NCBI GenBank assembly: GCA_025618425.1
Contig: CM046835.1
Span: 21,574,393-21,638,392 of the forward strand
Source of the DNA: Heliocidaris tuberculata
Lineage: Eukaryota > Echinodermata > Echinoidea > Camarodonta > Echinometridae
Reading direction: 5' to 3'
Length of the DNA: 64,000 nucleotides
Shown here: in pieces, positions 21,990 to 33,584 of the stretch
Position numbering within the stretch: position 1 is the stretch's first letter
How the letters are laid out: each line of letters begins with the position of its first letter
The notes under the pieces: model-generated
The model's database searches: none
The model's input: only the letters and a program-made list of their open reading frames with translations
Told to the model about the DNA's origin: nothing
Program-made: the position numbers and the translations under genes

Positions 21990-22660
21990 GAATGATTTAT
22001 ATTCGTTCTCATTACTCTCTTTTTTTTATGTTTGTGTTATTGTTGTTGTTAAAAAATATGCAATTCATGCTTGAAGCCGTTAATTTTTATATTTCTTTAA
22101 AGTTAGGGTGTGCCTTTTTAGAAAGTCAGTTATTCTTGTATCTAAATCAACGTCATTATCAAAAGACCGCAAAAAGTTCACAGCAATTTTTTTTGTCTTT
22201 CTTTTGTTATTTTTTCATAAATTTTTTAAAAAAATAATTCTCTTTTAAAAATTTCTAATTCACTATAATTACAAAATCATATGTAAACATTTTCAAATTT
22301 ACAATATCATTCAATTTTGATATGCCTATTTCCCTATTTTTTTTTAATTTCAGCAATTTTTTTTTGTTTCATTGTACTATTTCTTTGATTTTTAATGGAT
22401 ACATGTAGCCTAATATGTAACTTACTTGATTGGCATAATCGTGGAGTAAGTCCCCTCTATTGAGGGGGAATGAAGTCCCCATAGCATTGCACGCAATAAA
22501 CCGACAGTGTGCGGAGTGAATGGGGGGGGGGGGGGGAACCTATTTCACGATATCGCCACTTGATTTTCTTCAATGCCTGAATAAGGGTTACATAAAAAAA
22601 GGGTCAGGGTCATTTGTACCATGAATTGAATTAGTGTACATGTGTGCTTACGACTCATCA
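21990..22660. other. no gene; AT-rich
   Basis: AT-rich sequence following the LINE, possibly its 3' untranslated region, then a poly-G run at 22519-22534. Nothing else recognised. Confidence 0.4.
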
Positions 22661-22839
22661 GAGCCACGGACGTCGCTAGAACATTTTGAATGGGGGGGGG
22701 GGGGTGTAACACCCAAATTTGCGAACAAAAGTGCTGCACCTAATTAATCCCCCCCAAAAAAAATAATAAAAGAGAATCACAGATGTAGAGATCTTAATCA
22801 CACAGGCACATTTTCGCAAGGTGGGGGTTTCTTTCTGTT

Positions 22840-22930
22840 TTTGTTTTCCTTTCCTTTCCCTTTTCTTTTTTCTTTTCTTTTTTCTTTTCCTTTTTCTTCT
22901 CCTTTCTCTTTTCTCCTTTACCCTGTCCTC
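22840..22930. repeat. TTTTCC/TTTTCTT pyrimidine tract
   Basis: A 90-base pyrimidine-only strand which gives a spurious Lys/Arg/Glu-rich frame on the minus strand and a Phe/Leu/Ser-rich one on the plus strand. Confidence 0.85.
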
Positions 22931-23129
22931 TTCCCTCTCCCTCCCCCCTCCTTTTTTTGTTTTGCCGACAGAGGTGGCGCATTTGCGAACAGCAATTTTG
23001 AGTGGGGGGGGTGTGACACCCCCACCACTCCCCCCCCCCCCTAATCGCGTTGCCAGGGTTTCACTTTGGGGGGGGGGGGTTGTGAGCACGCGAAGCGTGC
23101 GAAATCCGTGATAAGCACGCGAAGCTTGC

Positions 23130-24060
23130 TCCCTAAGGGGGGGGGGTGGGTGCAGGGAGGGGGAGTTTCCCCCCTCCCGCGCGAAGCGCGAAAGCTCTGA
23201 CATTTTATAGCAAATTTGAGAAAAAGATAACGCTCGTAGCACCTTTTTTAGGAGGAAAGTTAGTTCGACGTCCAGACTGCTGCTTTTCAATTATTTGGAC
23301 GCAATACTGCTCTGTATGTAATAGGGTGGGTGCAGGGAGGGGCAGTTTTTCCCCTCCCGCGGGAAGCGCGAAAGCTCTGACGTTTTAAAGCAAATTTGAG
23401 AGAAAGATAGCGGGTCGTAGCACCTTTTTTTAGGCGGAAAGTAGTAGTTCGACGCCTGGACTGCTTTTCGATTATCTGGACGCAATACTGCACTGTGTAA
23501 CAGGGGTGGATGCAGGGAGTTTTTCAATTATTTGGTCGCAATACTGCTCTGTATGTAATAGGGTGGGTGCAGGGAGGGGCAGTTTTTCCCCTCCCGCGCG
23601 AAGCGCGAAAGCTCTGACGTTTTATAGCAAATTTGAGAGAAAGATAACGGCTCGTAGCACCTTTTTTAGGAGGAAAGTTAGTTCGACGTCCAGACTGCTG
23701 CTTTTCAATTATTTGGACGCAATACTGCTCTGTATGTCAAGGAGGGGCAGTTTTTCCCCTCCCGCGCGAAGCGCGAAAGCTCTGACGTTTTATTGCAAAT
23801 TTGAAGGAAAGATAACGGCTCGTAGCACCTTTTTTAGGCGGAAAGTTAGTTCGACGCCCGGACTGCTTTTCAGTTATTTGGACGCAATACTGCACTGTAT
23901 GTAACAGGGGTGGTTGCAGGGAGGGGAGTTTCCCCCTTCCCGCGCGAAGCGCGAAAGCTCTGACGTTTTATAACAAATTTGAGAGAAAGATAGCGGGTCG
24001 TAGCACCTTTTTTTAGGCGGAAAGTAGTAGTTCGACGCCTGGACTGCTTTTCAATTATCT
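23130..24060 (+). repeat. ~185-bp GC-rich minisatellite
   Basis: Units run GGTGGGTGCAGGGAGGGGC, TCCCGCGCGAAGCGCGAAAG, CTCTGACGTTTTATAGCAAA, TTTGAGAGAAAGATAACGGC, CGTAGCACCTTTTTTAGGCG, GAAAGTTAGTTCGACGCC and TTGGACGCAATACTGC. Copies begin near 23140, 23325, 23563, 23740 and 23908, with partial ones near 23505 and, after the inserted element, 24516-24690. Each carries the palindrome GCGCGAAGCGCG. The 132-residue open frame over it is a repeat shadow. Confidence 0.9.
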
Positions 24061-24066
24061 GGACGC

Positions 24067-24515
24067 CATAGGCGCCGGAAGCGGGGGGGTAGTCGCCCCC
24101 CCCAAACGAAAAAGTGGGGGGCAAAATGCATTTTCGCCCCCCCAAAAAGCCCCCCCCCCCAAAAAAAAAAAAAAAAAAAAAAAAGGGAGGAAGAAGAAGA
24201 AGAAGAAAAAGAAGAAGAGTTGGAATGAAAATATTGTATATAACTTAGAAAAGTGGTTATTTTTCGCTCGCTCGCAAAATAAAAGATTATATGTGTGATT
24301 TACGCCAGTGCTCGTAACCAGCTCTGTTGCTTCGCTATCTCGCTTTCGAGTTTCTTCGAAAAATTTTACGCGTCTTGTCCCCCCCCCAAAAAAAAAATTC
24401 TGCGTACACCTCTGGTCACCTCCGAAAATTTTTGACATGAGCCCCTCCCCCTCCAAAATAGTGAGCCCCCTGGGTTGTTTGCCCCCCCAATCCAGAATTG
24501 CTTCCGGCGCGCCTG
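24067..24515. mobile_element. non-autonomous hAT-like element, copy B (449 bp)
   Basis: Starts CATAGGCGCCGGAAGCGG and ends TTGCTTCCGGCGCGCCTG, the same ends as copy A at 643-827. The 8-bp duplication CTGGACGC is exact (24059-24066 and 24516-24523) and comes from the minisatellite word CTGGACGCAATACTGC that it interrupts. Poly-C, poly-A and GAAGAA tracts fill the middle; no transposase. Confidence 0.88.
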
Positions 24516-24869
24516 CTGGACGCAATACTGCACTGTGTAACAGGGGTGGATGCAGGGAGTTTTTTAATTATTTGGTCGCAATACTGCACTGCATGTAACA
24601 GGGGTGGCTGCAGGAAGGGGGAGTTTCCTCCTTCCAGCGAGAAGCGCTAAAAATTTGACGTGTCTAGCAAATTTTTGAGAGAAAAGTTAACGGCTCTTAA
24701 TTAGTGCCTTTTTAGGCTTTTTTCTGTCACTTCTCCCCGCTTTTTAGCTCTCGCTTTTTTTCCCCTTTTTTTTTGATGGCGTTTTTGGGTGGGGGCGACT
24801 GCCCCCATCGCCCCCCCCCCGGCTACGCGCCTGCCCCCCCCCCCCCTCTACCGACGCCACTGACCATGT

Positions 24870-26980
24870 AGAGTTCTTCTAGAATTCTTTCGTGAAACTG
24901 GCTTAATAGTTGTGTAAAAAAATATGCGCCCACCCTTGCAACATGACTTATGGAACGCCATGTGTTACATACGCTCTATATGGTGGTCCATACTTACCCC
25001 GAATATGCAGGGCTCCAAGGAAGAAAAGTGCGTAGGGAACTAACTTTTAACTTAATCAGGAAACCAGGCCTTGAATTTGAACTGCATTTAGACTGTGCAG
25101 TCCTTTATTTTTGAGAAGACTTGAAACGGCTTATGGTATGTACAATTTGTGGTCGTATTCAGCAGTTACTGATCTGTAACAGTCGGCTTTGTTGTGTCAA
25201 CTTTTGATAAAATGATAGGTCGAGAGAGCTCGAGAGCGCGGGGGGCGCTATCCGGGATCCCCGGCGCGTTTGCCGGGGCCAGCAGGGCAGCAGGGCCCTG
25301 TCTGTTCACACTTATCATGCGAGATTATTAATTATATTATAGATGTAAGCTCTAGCTCTCACCTCGTATCTTCCTACCACAAAGAATTGCCTCCCATAAC
25401 AAGTGTGTGATCGCTAACTGTTAGCACAGTGTGCTTTGAAGGAGCAAGATCGCCTGACAAAAACAGCCTGAAAATTTTCACTTGATTAACATGATTAAAA
25501 TTAAATGTGATAAAGATTCTAAATTTAAAAGTAAAAGTTAGATTAATTTTTTTCTGTTTCTTATTATGTGATATGTGATGACTAAAAACAAACAAACAAA
25601 TAGAATAGAATATTCTAGTCTAATACTAATAGGGGCCTAGATCTACATGTTGTAGACCTAACTGTTACATGTACATGTCTATAGATCTACTGTATTTTAC
25701 TGTAGATCTAACGTTAAAGGGTGTCTGGAGGATTTTTCTATCTCAGAAACTACACATTCGAATGAACAGATTTTTTCAGATCTTGTTGAAAATACTGTAA
25801 AAAAATACATGTACCAAATTTCATGTCAATCCATGCATTTAATATTCAGTAATGCTCAACTGAATTCTTGGAAATTTTCATCTAAAAAAAAGACTCCCAT
25901 AGACATGTACGAATGAAATGGCACAAAAACATCCTGTGGAAACACGTGAATTTTTTGCACCGAGTGTGTGTAGTTTGTGTGTAACTTTGTAACTGAAAAA
26001 CAAAAAAAAAGGGCCCTGTGGCTGTGGAGCAGTAGGGGGGAGGATATTTTCAAAGTGATATGGCAATATGATCTCTTACTAGTTTCTCAAAAATTCCTGC
26101 AGAATCAAATTCAGTACATTCCAAAAAACTAAGTTCGGATGGACATGTTTATAGCTCAAGAACTTGCTGAGATGTAGCTTTAAACATACCCCTTTTCAGT
26201 TTTTCTTAATAAACGGATTAAACATACAACTTGTCCATATCGCCAAAAGATAGGATATATAATTCCCTATCATATGGTACCAAATTTATTTCAAACTGCC
26301 ATTGGGGTCATATTTATTAGTTAGTTTGAAATTACCTGTACGTTGAAAAATGAGTGCCATTTTTTGTGCGGATTCAGCAGAAAAACAGCTGACAGATTTG
26401 GCCAACCTTCAGACACCAACAGCAGGCTTCTCTGGCAGTAAAAAGTTCACACATGGTTCAAATTGACAGAAATATGGCTTTACCGAATCCCATACATGTA
26501 GGAGTGATCTGAGAGGACCAAAGCAATTTTTTAGGTTGAAACTGTACAGTGTATATATTGACACATTTATTGGTCCATATTGAGTGAAATATGACTTTAT
26601 GACATTCAGTGAGGTGGTTTGGAAGGACCAAAACAACTTTGGAGATTGAAAGTAAGCATTGACAGATTTATTTCCCTTGTCAGTACCCTTGTTTGAAGAA
26701 TCTACACATGGTTTTTATTTTCTGAAATTCCTCACCCTTGGTATCAACACCAAGGGTGTTATGTACTGGCAAGAATGCTGACAATCAAATCATCTGTTGT
26801 TAGTGTTAGATCCACTCCCACTTATGTGTGGTGATAGATCTCGCTCTAACTTTAGGTTTAGATCACTCATAGGGTCTACTCTGACAGTCAAATGGATGTG
26901 TGCTAAATTGTAATAATGGAATACATGTAGGTCTATTTGGCCTTTTCTTTTTCAATCTATAACAAATAATAGCCCTTTTG
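24870..26980. other. 5' flank of the NUDT19 gene
   Basis: No gene seen. A GC-rich patch at 25210-25300 (GAGAGCGCGGGGGGCGCTAT and CCCCGGCGCGTTTGCCGGGG) could be an upstream promoter or 5' untranslated exon of the gene at 26988. Two loosely similar segments at 26400-26520 and 26560-26680 share GACCAAA(A/G)CAA and TTGACA.ATTTA words and may be an old duplication. Confidence 0.35.
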
Positions 26981-26987
26981 ACGAGCC

Positions 26988-27680
26988 ATGGCAACTGCTA
27001 TGAAATACTGGAAGGAGGCAGCGACACTTATCATCGCAGCCAGATCCAAGACTCCGATTAGCAACTACATAGGCAGTAAGAAATTCTCCTTCAATTATCA
27101 AATCCTCATGCTGCAGAGGAATGCCAAAGCTGGTTTCTTCCCAAGTGCCCAAGTCTTTCCCGGTGGACAGATAGACAAGTCTGATTTCAACCCTGAGTGG
27201 CTGGACATCTTCAAGAAGTATGGTAATGTTCACAGCACAGAGGGCTTTGGTAGAATGGTCAACATACAAGGCATGAGGCCTCCAATGTTGTTATGGGATC
27301 ACCAATCTCCCGTACCTATTGATGTTGCCTATAGGATATGTGCTATTCGGGAGACCTTCGAGGAGTGCGGTATTCTCTTACTCAGAGACTCTAAAGAAAT
27401 CCCTACAAACCCGGACATGGTAACTCTTGGAAAATGTGCAGCGACAGACAATGCAGACCTTTTGCAGTGGCGTAAACGAGTCCACGATGACGCCAGCAGC
27501 TTCCTTTCGCTTTGCCACGAAGTAGGTGGTGTCCCGGACATCTGGTCATTGGCAGAGTGGTCAAATTGGTTGACTCCTTCAGACATCACACATCGTCGAT
27601 TTGACACAATGTTCTATATTTCATGCCTTGATCAGCTGCCAGATGCTCTGGAGGACAGTGCCGAAATCGTGAATACAAAA
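26988..27680 (+). CDS. NUDT19: NUDT19 exon 1
   Basis: Encodes residues 1-231 with both halves of the Nudix motif (FPGG and RETFEECG) and a Trp-rich segment WSLAEWSNW. It ends EIVNTK at the donor GTGAGG; the ten codons that stay open after it are intron. Confidence 0.92.
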
Positions 27681-30579
27681 GTGAGGATGATTACCAAATG
27701 CCTGTACAAATAATATTAAAGTAGCTTAGCGAAATATAGTGGCACGAAAAGACACGCCCGGAATGCGAAATGCATATTGTTGAAAATTATGATTTCATTG
27801 CATTAAGGTAGAAACATGTCATTAAGCCATAGAGTGGGTAAAAATACTGCTACTACCTTGGTTAGGCTTTATATTACAAAAACTGTCATTGCATATGTTA
27901 AATTACAACTTTTAATTCACCATTATCACCAGCAATTTTGCCATTTGCATTCTGGATGCTTCTTTTTGTGCCACTCCGTTTCGATAAGCTACCTAAGTAG
28001 GAGACATTAGCATAGAGTCATAGACATGCGTTATTATTCATTGTTCGTTGGGAGATGATCTTCAATAGATAGATCTGAGTTACTGGTACATGTACATGTA
28101 GCAGCCACTGTTAACAGTGATTATACCCTCGATAAGTTAGTCAATGTAGGTTAGTTTGTGTCACATTCACTGATCTGCAAGATACATGTAGCTGATATGC
28201 CATTTGTTTGCCAATTTTGACAGACAATATGCATTTATATAATGTAGGATGTGCGCGCAAGTTATGATTGGATTATGCAATGAACCATTTCTGGTCTTAA
28301 ATTGGACATTAGATGCCTTGTGTTGTGACATTAGGTTAGGGTGAATCTAAAACAATTTACATAAACAGGTGACCAGTACAAATAGGCTCCCAGAGTTTAA
28401 CTCCAAAACCCTCAAATTTTGACATTTTAACATTTTAACAGGGACCCTGTGAATACAATGCCAAAAATCTTCAGTCCAGACCCCCTGCCCTCCCCCCCCC
28501 CCCTCAAAAAGAAGATAGTGTGGAGTCCTGCTTATGCTTTCCTGTAAGAAAACTAATGTACATGTAGCTTAAGGCATCTACTTTGGGTGGGGTAAAGCCC
28601 ACTGCCCAATCCCCTAAAAAAAAATTTTTAAATAAATAAAAAACCTGCTCAGGCAAAATCAAATGAAATAACATTCTTCACATAGGACACATCTGTTAAT
28701 GCACAGATCAGTGAATATGTACATGTATAGGGCACATTGTTGTCCAAAGGGATTCTTTTTTTACCCCCCCCCCCCCCCCAAAAAAAAAAATAAATAAATT
28801 AAAATAAATGAATAAATAAATAAAAAATCTTGCTATTCATTCATATGTAAAGGTGTGCAGTGGTATATTTTTGAGACTGTTTACCATGTTTTAACAGGGT
28901 GTTAGAGTGTTGTAGATTAATTGTTATGAAATTCCAAGTGTGTACATGTAAGTGTAAATATTAGTCTTGTCATATCATCACCAATCTCCATCTTACATCA
29001 ATGTCATCGGATATAAATATTTTTTTGTGATTTATCATTTTGGATGTGACTTGTGTTTTTCTGATCACTGTCATGTTTTTGTTTTTGTTTTCCTTTCCTT
29101 TATTTACATGTACATTACCCAATCACAGTGGGTGACACCTTTGGAAAGCTTGCAACTATATTCAAATGGGAAGACCTATGTCCCACCACCACAGATCTAT
29201 GAGTTTAGGCGACTTCTCAGGTTAGGCTTTCCTTGTTTCACTTTTTTTTCTCAAAGAAATGGGGAAGAGTTCTGTCAGATGAATAAATATCTTAAGCTCC
29301 AAACATACCATATGATCAAACAACTACCAAATGATGGAGCAAATCGGAAAGGACTTACTACTAAATTATGGAACAAACTAGGATGGGTAATGAGCACTAA
29401 AATTTGTATGTAATCCTCTTTTAATTGAAACGAGATAATTAACTTAACTATTTCATTTAATTGTTTTCATTTTACCATGGCAGGTTTGAATGTTTTGAAC
29501 GACTCTCCGAGTTCTGCAGGAGTAGAGCTTTTGAAGGGACCGAGCGATATCTTCCAGTCCGATGTGACCTTGATGATGGTGTTCTCTCAGTATTACCAGG
29601 TAAAAAAAATGTATTCAGAGATTTATTGACATGTGTCTGTATATCAGTTTGTGAAGTTTATTTCATTTTTTACTGCTGCCACAATGTGCAGGAATCTCAA
29701 GTATTAACCACACATAACCACAACATATGAATTTACCATCTAGACTGTAGCTATATACATATTTATGAAAACACACACACCAAAAAAAAAAAAAGATGTT
29801 GAGAATAGAGTCTCTTATAGTACTTATAGAGTCCAGCCTCCAAATGTCATCTTCTGTGTACAAAATTCAGACATGTATTCCTATTGAATTACAGTGGAGA
29901 CATGTTATGTAGTTTTTTGCTTTGTCAAGTTAAGACTGGCATTGTCTATTGTATAAAAACATTGTTTTTAGAAAAGTATGAATCATTATTGTGATGATAC
30001 TACCTGTGAGGATAAGCTCAAAATATGTTTTGTACTAAATTCAACTTATTTCTTAGTTGTGGGGAAAGACTTAGGTCTTCCATCATACATTAATTGTTGC
30101 AATTGAGCAGTAAATTTGGCAAGCATGAGGTTGAAGCATGCAAATATATTTACACAATTTTTGATAGATATACATGTACAGTGTACATGATAAAGTTCTT
30201 GTACAGCCCAAATTAAAAAAAGAGAAAATTTTTAGATTATGCTGTTTAGAGGGTAAGCGTTAAAGTCTAATCATCCCAAAATAACTGTTTTTGCAGTGCT
30301 TGACTTTGAACTACCATATGTCCGTTCCTGGATTATGTTTCAGGTGACGCATACTACCCAGCCCAGCCCAAGGAGGAATCAGATAAAGACTATCGACTAC
30401 GATATGAAGAGACATGCGCAGACAGCATGAAGACACAGAGGGCGACAAACAGATTAGTGTTTCGATCGGTATCAGACTATGACCTTTTAAGTTCTTGTGT
30501 TCAAGAGACCAGCCAGGTCAGTCCTGTTACTGATCATATCCCACCTACTGAAGTGGTGGAGAGTAACTCCAAGTTATGA
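26988..30579 (+). CDS. NUDT19: NUDT19-type peroxisomal Nudix hydrolase (4 exons, 378 aa)
   Basis: Exons 26988-27680, 29129-29220, 29484-29599 and 30344-30579 join in phase (introns GTGAGG..CAG, GTTAGG..GCAG, GTAAAA..TTCAG) to 378 codons plus TGA, close to the usual NUDT19 length of about 375. The ATG has a strong context (GCCATGG) and an in-frame TGA at 26979. The Nudix box is split as typical of this subfamily: FPGG at residues 57-60, a long insertion, then RETFEECG at 121-128, which holds the metal-binding glutamates. The later exons hold YVPPPQIYEFRRL and ERLSEFCRSR, both conserved in the family. The last residues are NSKL, so the protein carries the peroxisomal targeting signal SKL. NUDT19 proteins cut coenzyme A and acyl-CoA into phosphopantetheine and 3',5'-ADP; that activity is inferred from family membership. 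Confidence 0.93.
27681..29128 (+). other. NUDT19 intron 1
   Basis: GT-AG intron of 1448 bases. Contains poly-C runs at 28493-28503 and 28765-28780, an AAAT-rich tract (28790-28825) and several TACATGTA words. No coding sequence was seen. Confidence 0.7.
29129..29220 (+). CDS. NUDT19: NUDT19 exon 2
   Basis: Starts after ATCACAG with WVTPLESL and carries YVPPPQIYEFRRLL. Ends in phase 2 at CTCAG/GTTAGG. Confidence 0.9.
29484..29599 (+). CDS. NUDT19: NUDT19 exon 3
   Basis: Starts after ATGGCAG, encodes RFECFERLSEFCRSRAFEG, then RYLPV and LSVLPG. Ends in phase 1 at CCAG/GTAAAA. Confidence 0.9.
30344..30579 (+). CDS. NUDT19: NUDT19 exon 4 with C-terminal SKL
   Basis: Starts after TGTTTCAG, encodes GDAYYP through LRYEETCADSMKTQRATNRL and ends VVESNSKL followed by TGA at 30577-30579. 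Confidence 0.9.
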
Positions 30580-31285
30580 GTTATAGGAGTGATGAAAGAT
30601 AAAAATGTATTCCCACTTTTGGTCCAATGCCTCCTAAAGTTTGTTTATGTGAGGCCTCATTAACATTCAAGTCCTAGCTCCTTTGAATATTGTCTGCGAG
30701 AATATATTAGGCCTATGTAAAAATGATATGAGTTAACACCCTTTCAGCTTTCAGCAGCTGATGGTACTGATAGATAAGGGAATTAAACTAAACTAAGCCC
30801 AAAGTAAACTTTTCAAAGGCTATGATGCCAATTCTCCCCAAAAGTGTCAAAGACATTAAGATTACAATGACAAAGGAACATAACAAATTTGCTATTTCTC
30901 AAAAGAGTGAAATTTATAGATTTTTGTTCTATGTACGTTCACCAAACTGACAAAGAACACTGCAAACACAAAAGAAGCAAATTTCTAGATCACTTTGTAT
31001 GAGAATGTATGATAAGCTTTGTTCAATGCACACAATAGATTAATGTACCATTCAACAAAGAAAGAAACTGAATTGTGAAAAATACTATCTATAATTGACT
31101 AAACCTTGATGATAGTGTTTTTTTTTTGTTGAAAATATTTCCATGACACCAACTGCAGACTATAAATGTAAGGGATCTTCAGGGGAGAGTTCTCTTAACT
31201 CATTACAGGCTTGGTCGACTAATGCCACACTTCACTTTTGCAACATGTACAATGTATATATATATATATATACCATATATGCTGT

Positions 31286-31291
31286 AATAAA
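31286..31291 (+). terminator. candidate poly(A) signal for NUDT19
   Basis: AATAAA about 0.7 kb beyond the stop codon. Other AATAAA words occur further on (near 32698 and 33080), so which is used is unknown. Confidence 0.25.
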
Positions 31292-31394
31292 TTTGGCAGT
31301 CTGGGGTTTTCATCCATAGCGAGTAGAGAGTCAAAGGTTATTGGCTGCAGAATCTACATATGAATGATTGTGCAGCTGATTTCCACCCTGGGAG

Positions 31395-31916
31395 TTAAAG
31401 GGGAAGTCCACCCTGGTATTTAGTTGATTTTGATAAAAGCAGAAAAAATGAGAGAAACAGATTAGTGAAATTTTGAGCAAAATCCGATGAGGAATAGGAA
31501 AGTTATGAATTTTGAAGTTGCAATCAGTCAAACACAAATTGGCAACTCCTTGACGTATCTTGTGAGGTCCTCTCCCATTTGCTCAGAACAGAAACTTTCA
31601 TGAATTTTCATTTTAGTTGTTGATGAAGGAATAGATTTATTTCATACAGGTTTTGTGCAACGATTATATCCAGGGTGCATGTATGATTAAATATTTTCTT
31701 TAGAGAAAATGGAAATTTATTATTTTTTTAGTCCAGAGCGAATTGGAGAGGACCTCGCAAGATCGTTGACAATTTGTGTTTGATTGGTTACAACTTCAAG
31801 AATTCATAACTTTCTTATTTTTTATTGGATTTTGCTCAACACTTTATTGATATGTTTCTATAAAGGTTCTGCTTCATTTAAAAATAACTTGATATCAGGG
31901 TGGACTTCCCCTTTAA
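31395..31916. mobile_element. foldback MITE with TTAA ends (522 bp)
   Basis: Ends are TTAAAGGGGAAGTCCACCCTG-like on the left and the exact inverted CAGGGTGGACTTCCCCTTTAA on the right. TTAA at both outer borders fits insertion at a TTAA target, as in piggyBac-like elements. The inside is a long imperfect inverted repeat (for example GAGGTCCTCTCC on the left and GGAGAGGACCTC on the right), so the whole element folds back. No coding capacity. Confidence 0.85.
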
Positions 31917-33584
31917 AGCAAAATTATATCGTAATCCGACTGTAGTGTTATCAGTGGAAGTGTTGTGCTTTTTGGTTATGTTTCCGTCCATCTTTCTAGA
32001 TTTTGTTACTGATAAAAGGCAAGTAGGAAAGCTGTTTTCACCCCTGTCTTAGCTCCAAGCTGTTCAAATGCACCATTTGAATACTTGGGTTAGAGGTCAC
32101 AGGTCAGTTAGTGTGAGGACCAAATTGTTACACCAAAATGAGATCAGGTGAAGATATTCAACCAATATGAAGAGTTGGTGTGAAATGTCATGCTTTTTGT
32201 GATTTAAGCTCAAACGTCCATTTAGTGGATTACAGAGGAATTTGCCCCTCATTTCAAGTTGACCAGAGTGGAATTATAAAAATCAGATGAAAAGATCAGG
32301 GAAAATTTGAGACCAATCAGATGTAGAATTGACAAGTTATGAACCTTTTGAAGCTGAGATCATTACTGATGTAGATGACCTCCCCTTGGCGATTTGGTTG
32401 TGTGTGATGTCATACATGAACTATTTTTCCATTTATTGTGTACCAAAGTTTATTAAAGATAAAGTTGAGTTCTTGTCAATCATTTCAAAGGAACTGGGAA
32501 AGGTTGATCATGTGTCCACAAGAATTGGTGTACACTGTGAGGTTTTGGAATCATCAAAATGATAAGAAATTGGCCCAACTTCACTGAAAAGGGCATGAAC
32601 AGCACACAGAAATTGGTTTGTGGGACTGTACACACACACACACACACACACGTGGCATAATGGCCTGGACACTTCAGCTATTTCTTGTCATATTTCGAAT
32701 AAAAGGGCATTTGAAGAGCGATCCTTTTCAGTGGGCATTTCTACTATGATGTTCTTCCAAACTGACATGAAAAGAATGAAAAAGCGTACAAACTATTTTT
32801 CACCTTTTCAAGAAGTCAACCTTCTCTTTACTTTGTTATTATTATTTTTTAGTATGGAACAGACAATTTCATTGAAGAATGTAAAAAGATGTTTCCTGTA
32901 ATATATCAGCAGAAATGTGTGGTTGTATTATGTGTGGTGCAGCACTGATAAATATATCACTATAATCCTGATCAGTTTTTAAGAAGTAATTTAACAATCC
33001 AAATGGTCTGAAAGTATATGTTCAGTTTAAAGAACTGAAAGAAAAAAAAAATCATATTGTTTTAATTCATTTTCCTTGTAATAAATATTTGATATATCAT
33101 TAATGTGTATCCTTAAACATCTTCAGATAAGTGAAAAATAATTTGAATTCTGATAGTGGCTTGGGCAGTTTGAACCACCACATGTCTAATGTTGTATTTC
33201 ATGATTGTTGTTTTTCAGTTTGAAATTCGAAATGGGCTTATGAATTGGGCAGAAAGAAATAAAAATGAAAAAGTGCATTATTATAGAAAACTTGTTTATG
33301 AGATCTTAGTTGTATTATAAGTTTGGAAATTGTATAGTCCTGCAAGGGTGAAACAACAGGGGGATAAAATCAAGAGGCAATGTGTTTTTTATATTTTAAA
33401 AATCAGATTTTTTTTTAGTACCTACACTGTAGTTATATTTTACTCTCCTGATTATCGAAAGGTAAAGTATCGTTTGATATCTAAAGTTCATAGTGCCAAG
33501 ATTTAGATGATTGATAATGAATTTCTTGAGCAAAATCAGTCCTAAGAGACATGTTCAACACCATAACCATGAAAACAAACACCA
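31917..33584. other. intergenic; diverged repeat fragment and microsatellite
   Basis: 32230-32560 resembles the inside of short dispersed repeats (GACAAGTTATGAA and similar words shared with the MITE at 31395). A (CA)n tract is at 32631-32651. No gene. Confidence 0.4.

Larger units (their letters stand above)
18690..21990 (+). pseudogene. decayed non-LTR retrotransposon (LINE) reverse transcriptase
   Basis: Scattered frames match successive parts of a LINE ORF2: NNLLGQEQNGFRESYSKVDH near 18720, DYKKAFDTIDRTSLWYKM at about 18867-18920 (reverse-transcriptase A-box type), ENLSPFLFCIVYHDFELF near 19045-19100, LLYAIVLAESES near 19325 (position of the YxDD active site, here damaged), LTVNID near 19415, and ITKVVIFSRGKVQKYK, VVDDYVYLCATFSY and QVTQAKRAMYSLI at 20886-21075. 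The C-terminal region continues through AKFRCGNHRLPIVTGRYSNI near 21660. Frameshifts and stops are many, so it is inactive. Two DNA transposons sit inside it (19107-19229 and 19435-20879). The 5' end is truncated and the 3' end is unclear. Confidence 0.85.
22664..24862. mobile_element. possible larger element enclosing the GC-rich minisatellite
   Basis: The left side CAGAGCCACGGACGTCGCTA and the right side CTACCGACGCCACTG look like imperfect inverted ends in the style of the hAT-like elements. The left end (GACGTCGCTAGAACATTTTG) recurs at about 36588. No matching target duplication was seen, so the limits are uncertain. Confidence 0.3.

Noticed and set aside
18690..21990. Retroviral or viral polymerase
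   Set aside because: Motif spacing and the C-terminal region fit a non-LTR retrotransposon; no protease, integrase, LTR or envelope was seen.
22676..23290. 204-residue minus-strand frame with a Lys/Arg/Glu-rich middle
   Set aside because: It covers poly-G, a pyrimidine tract and the minisatellite; no domain is visible and composition follows the repeats.
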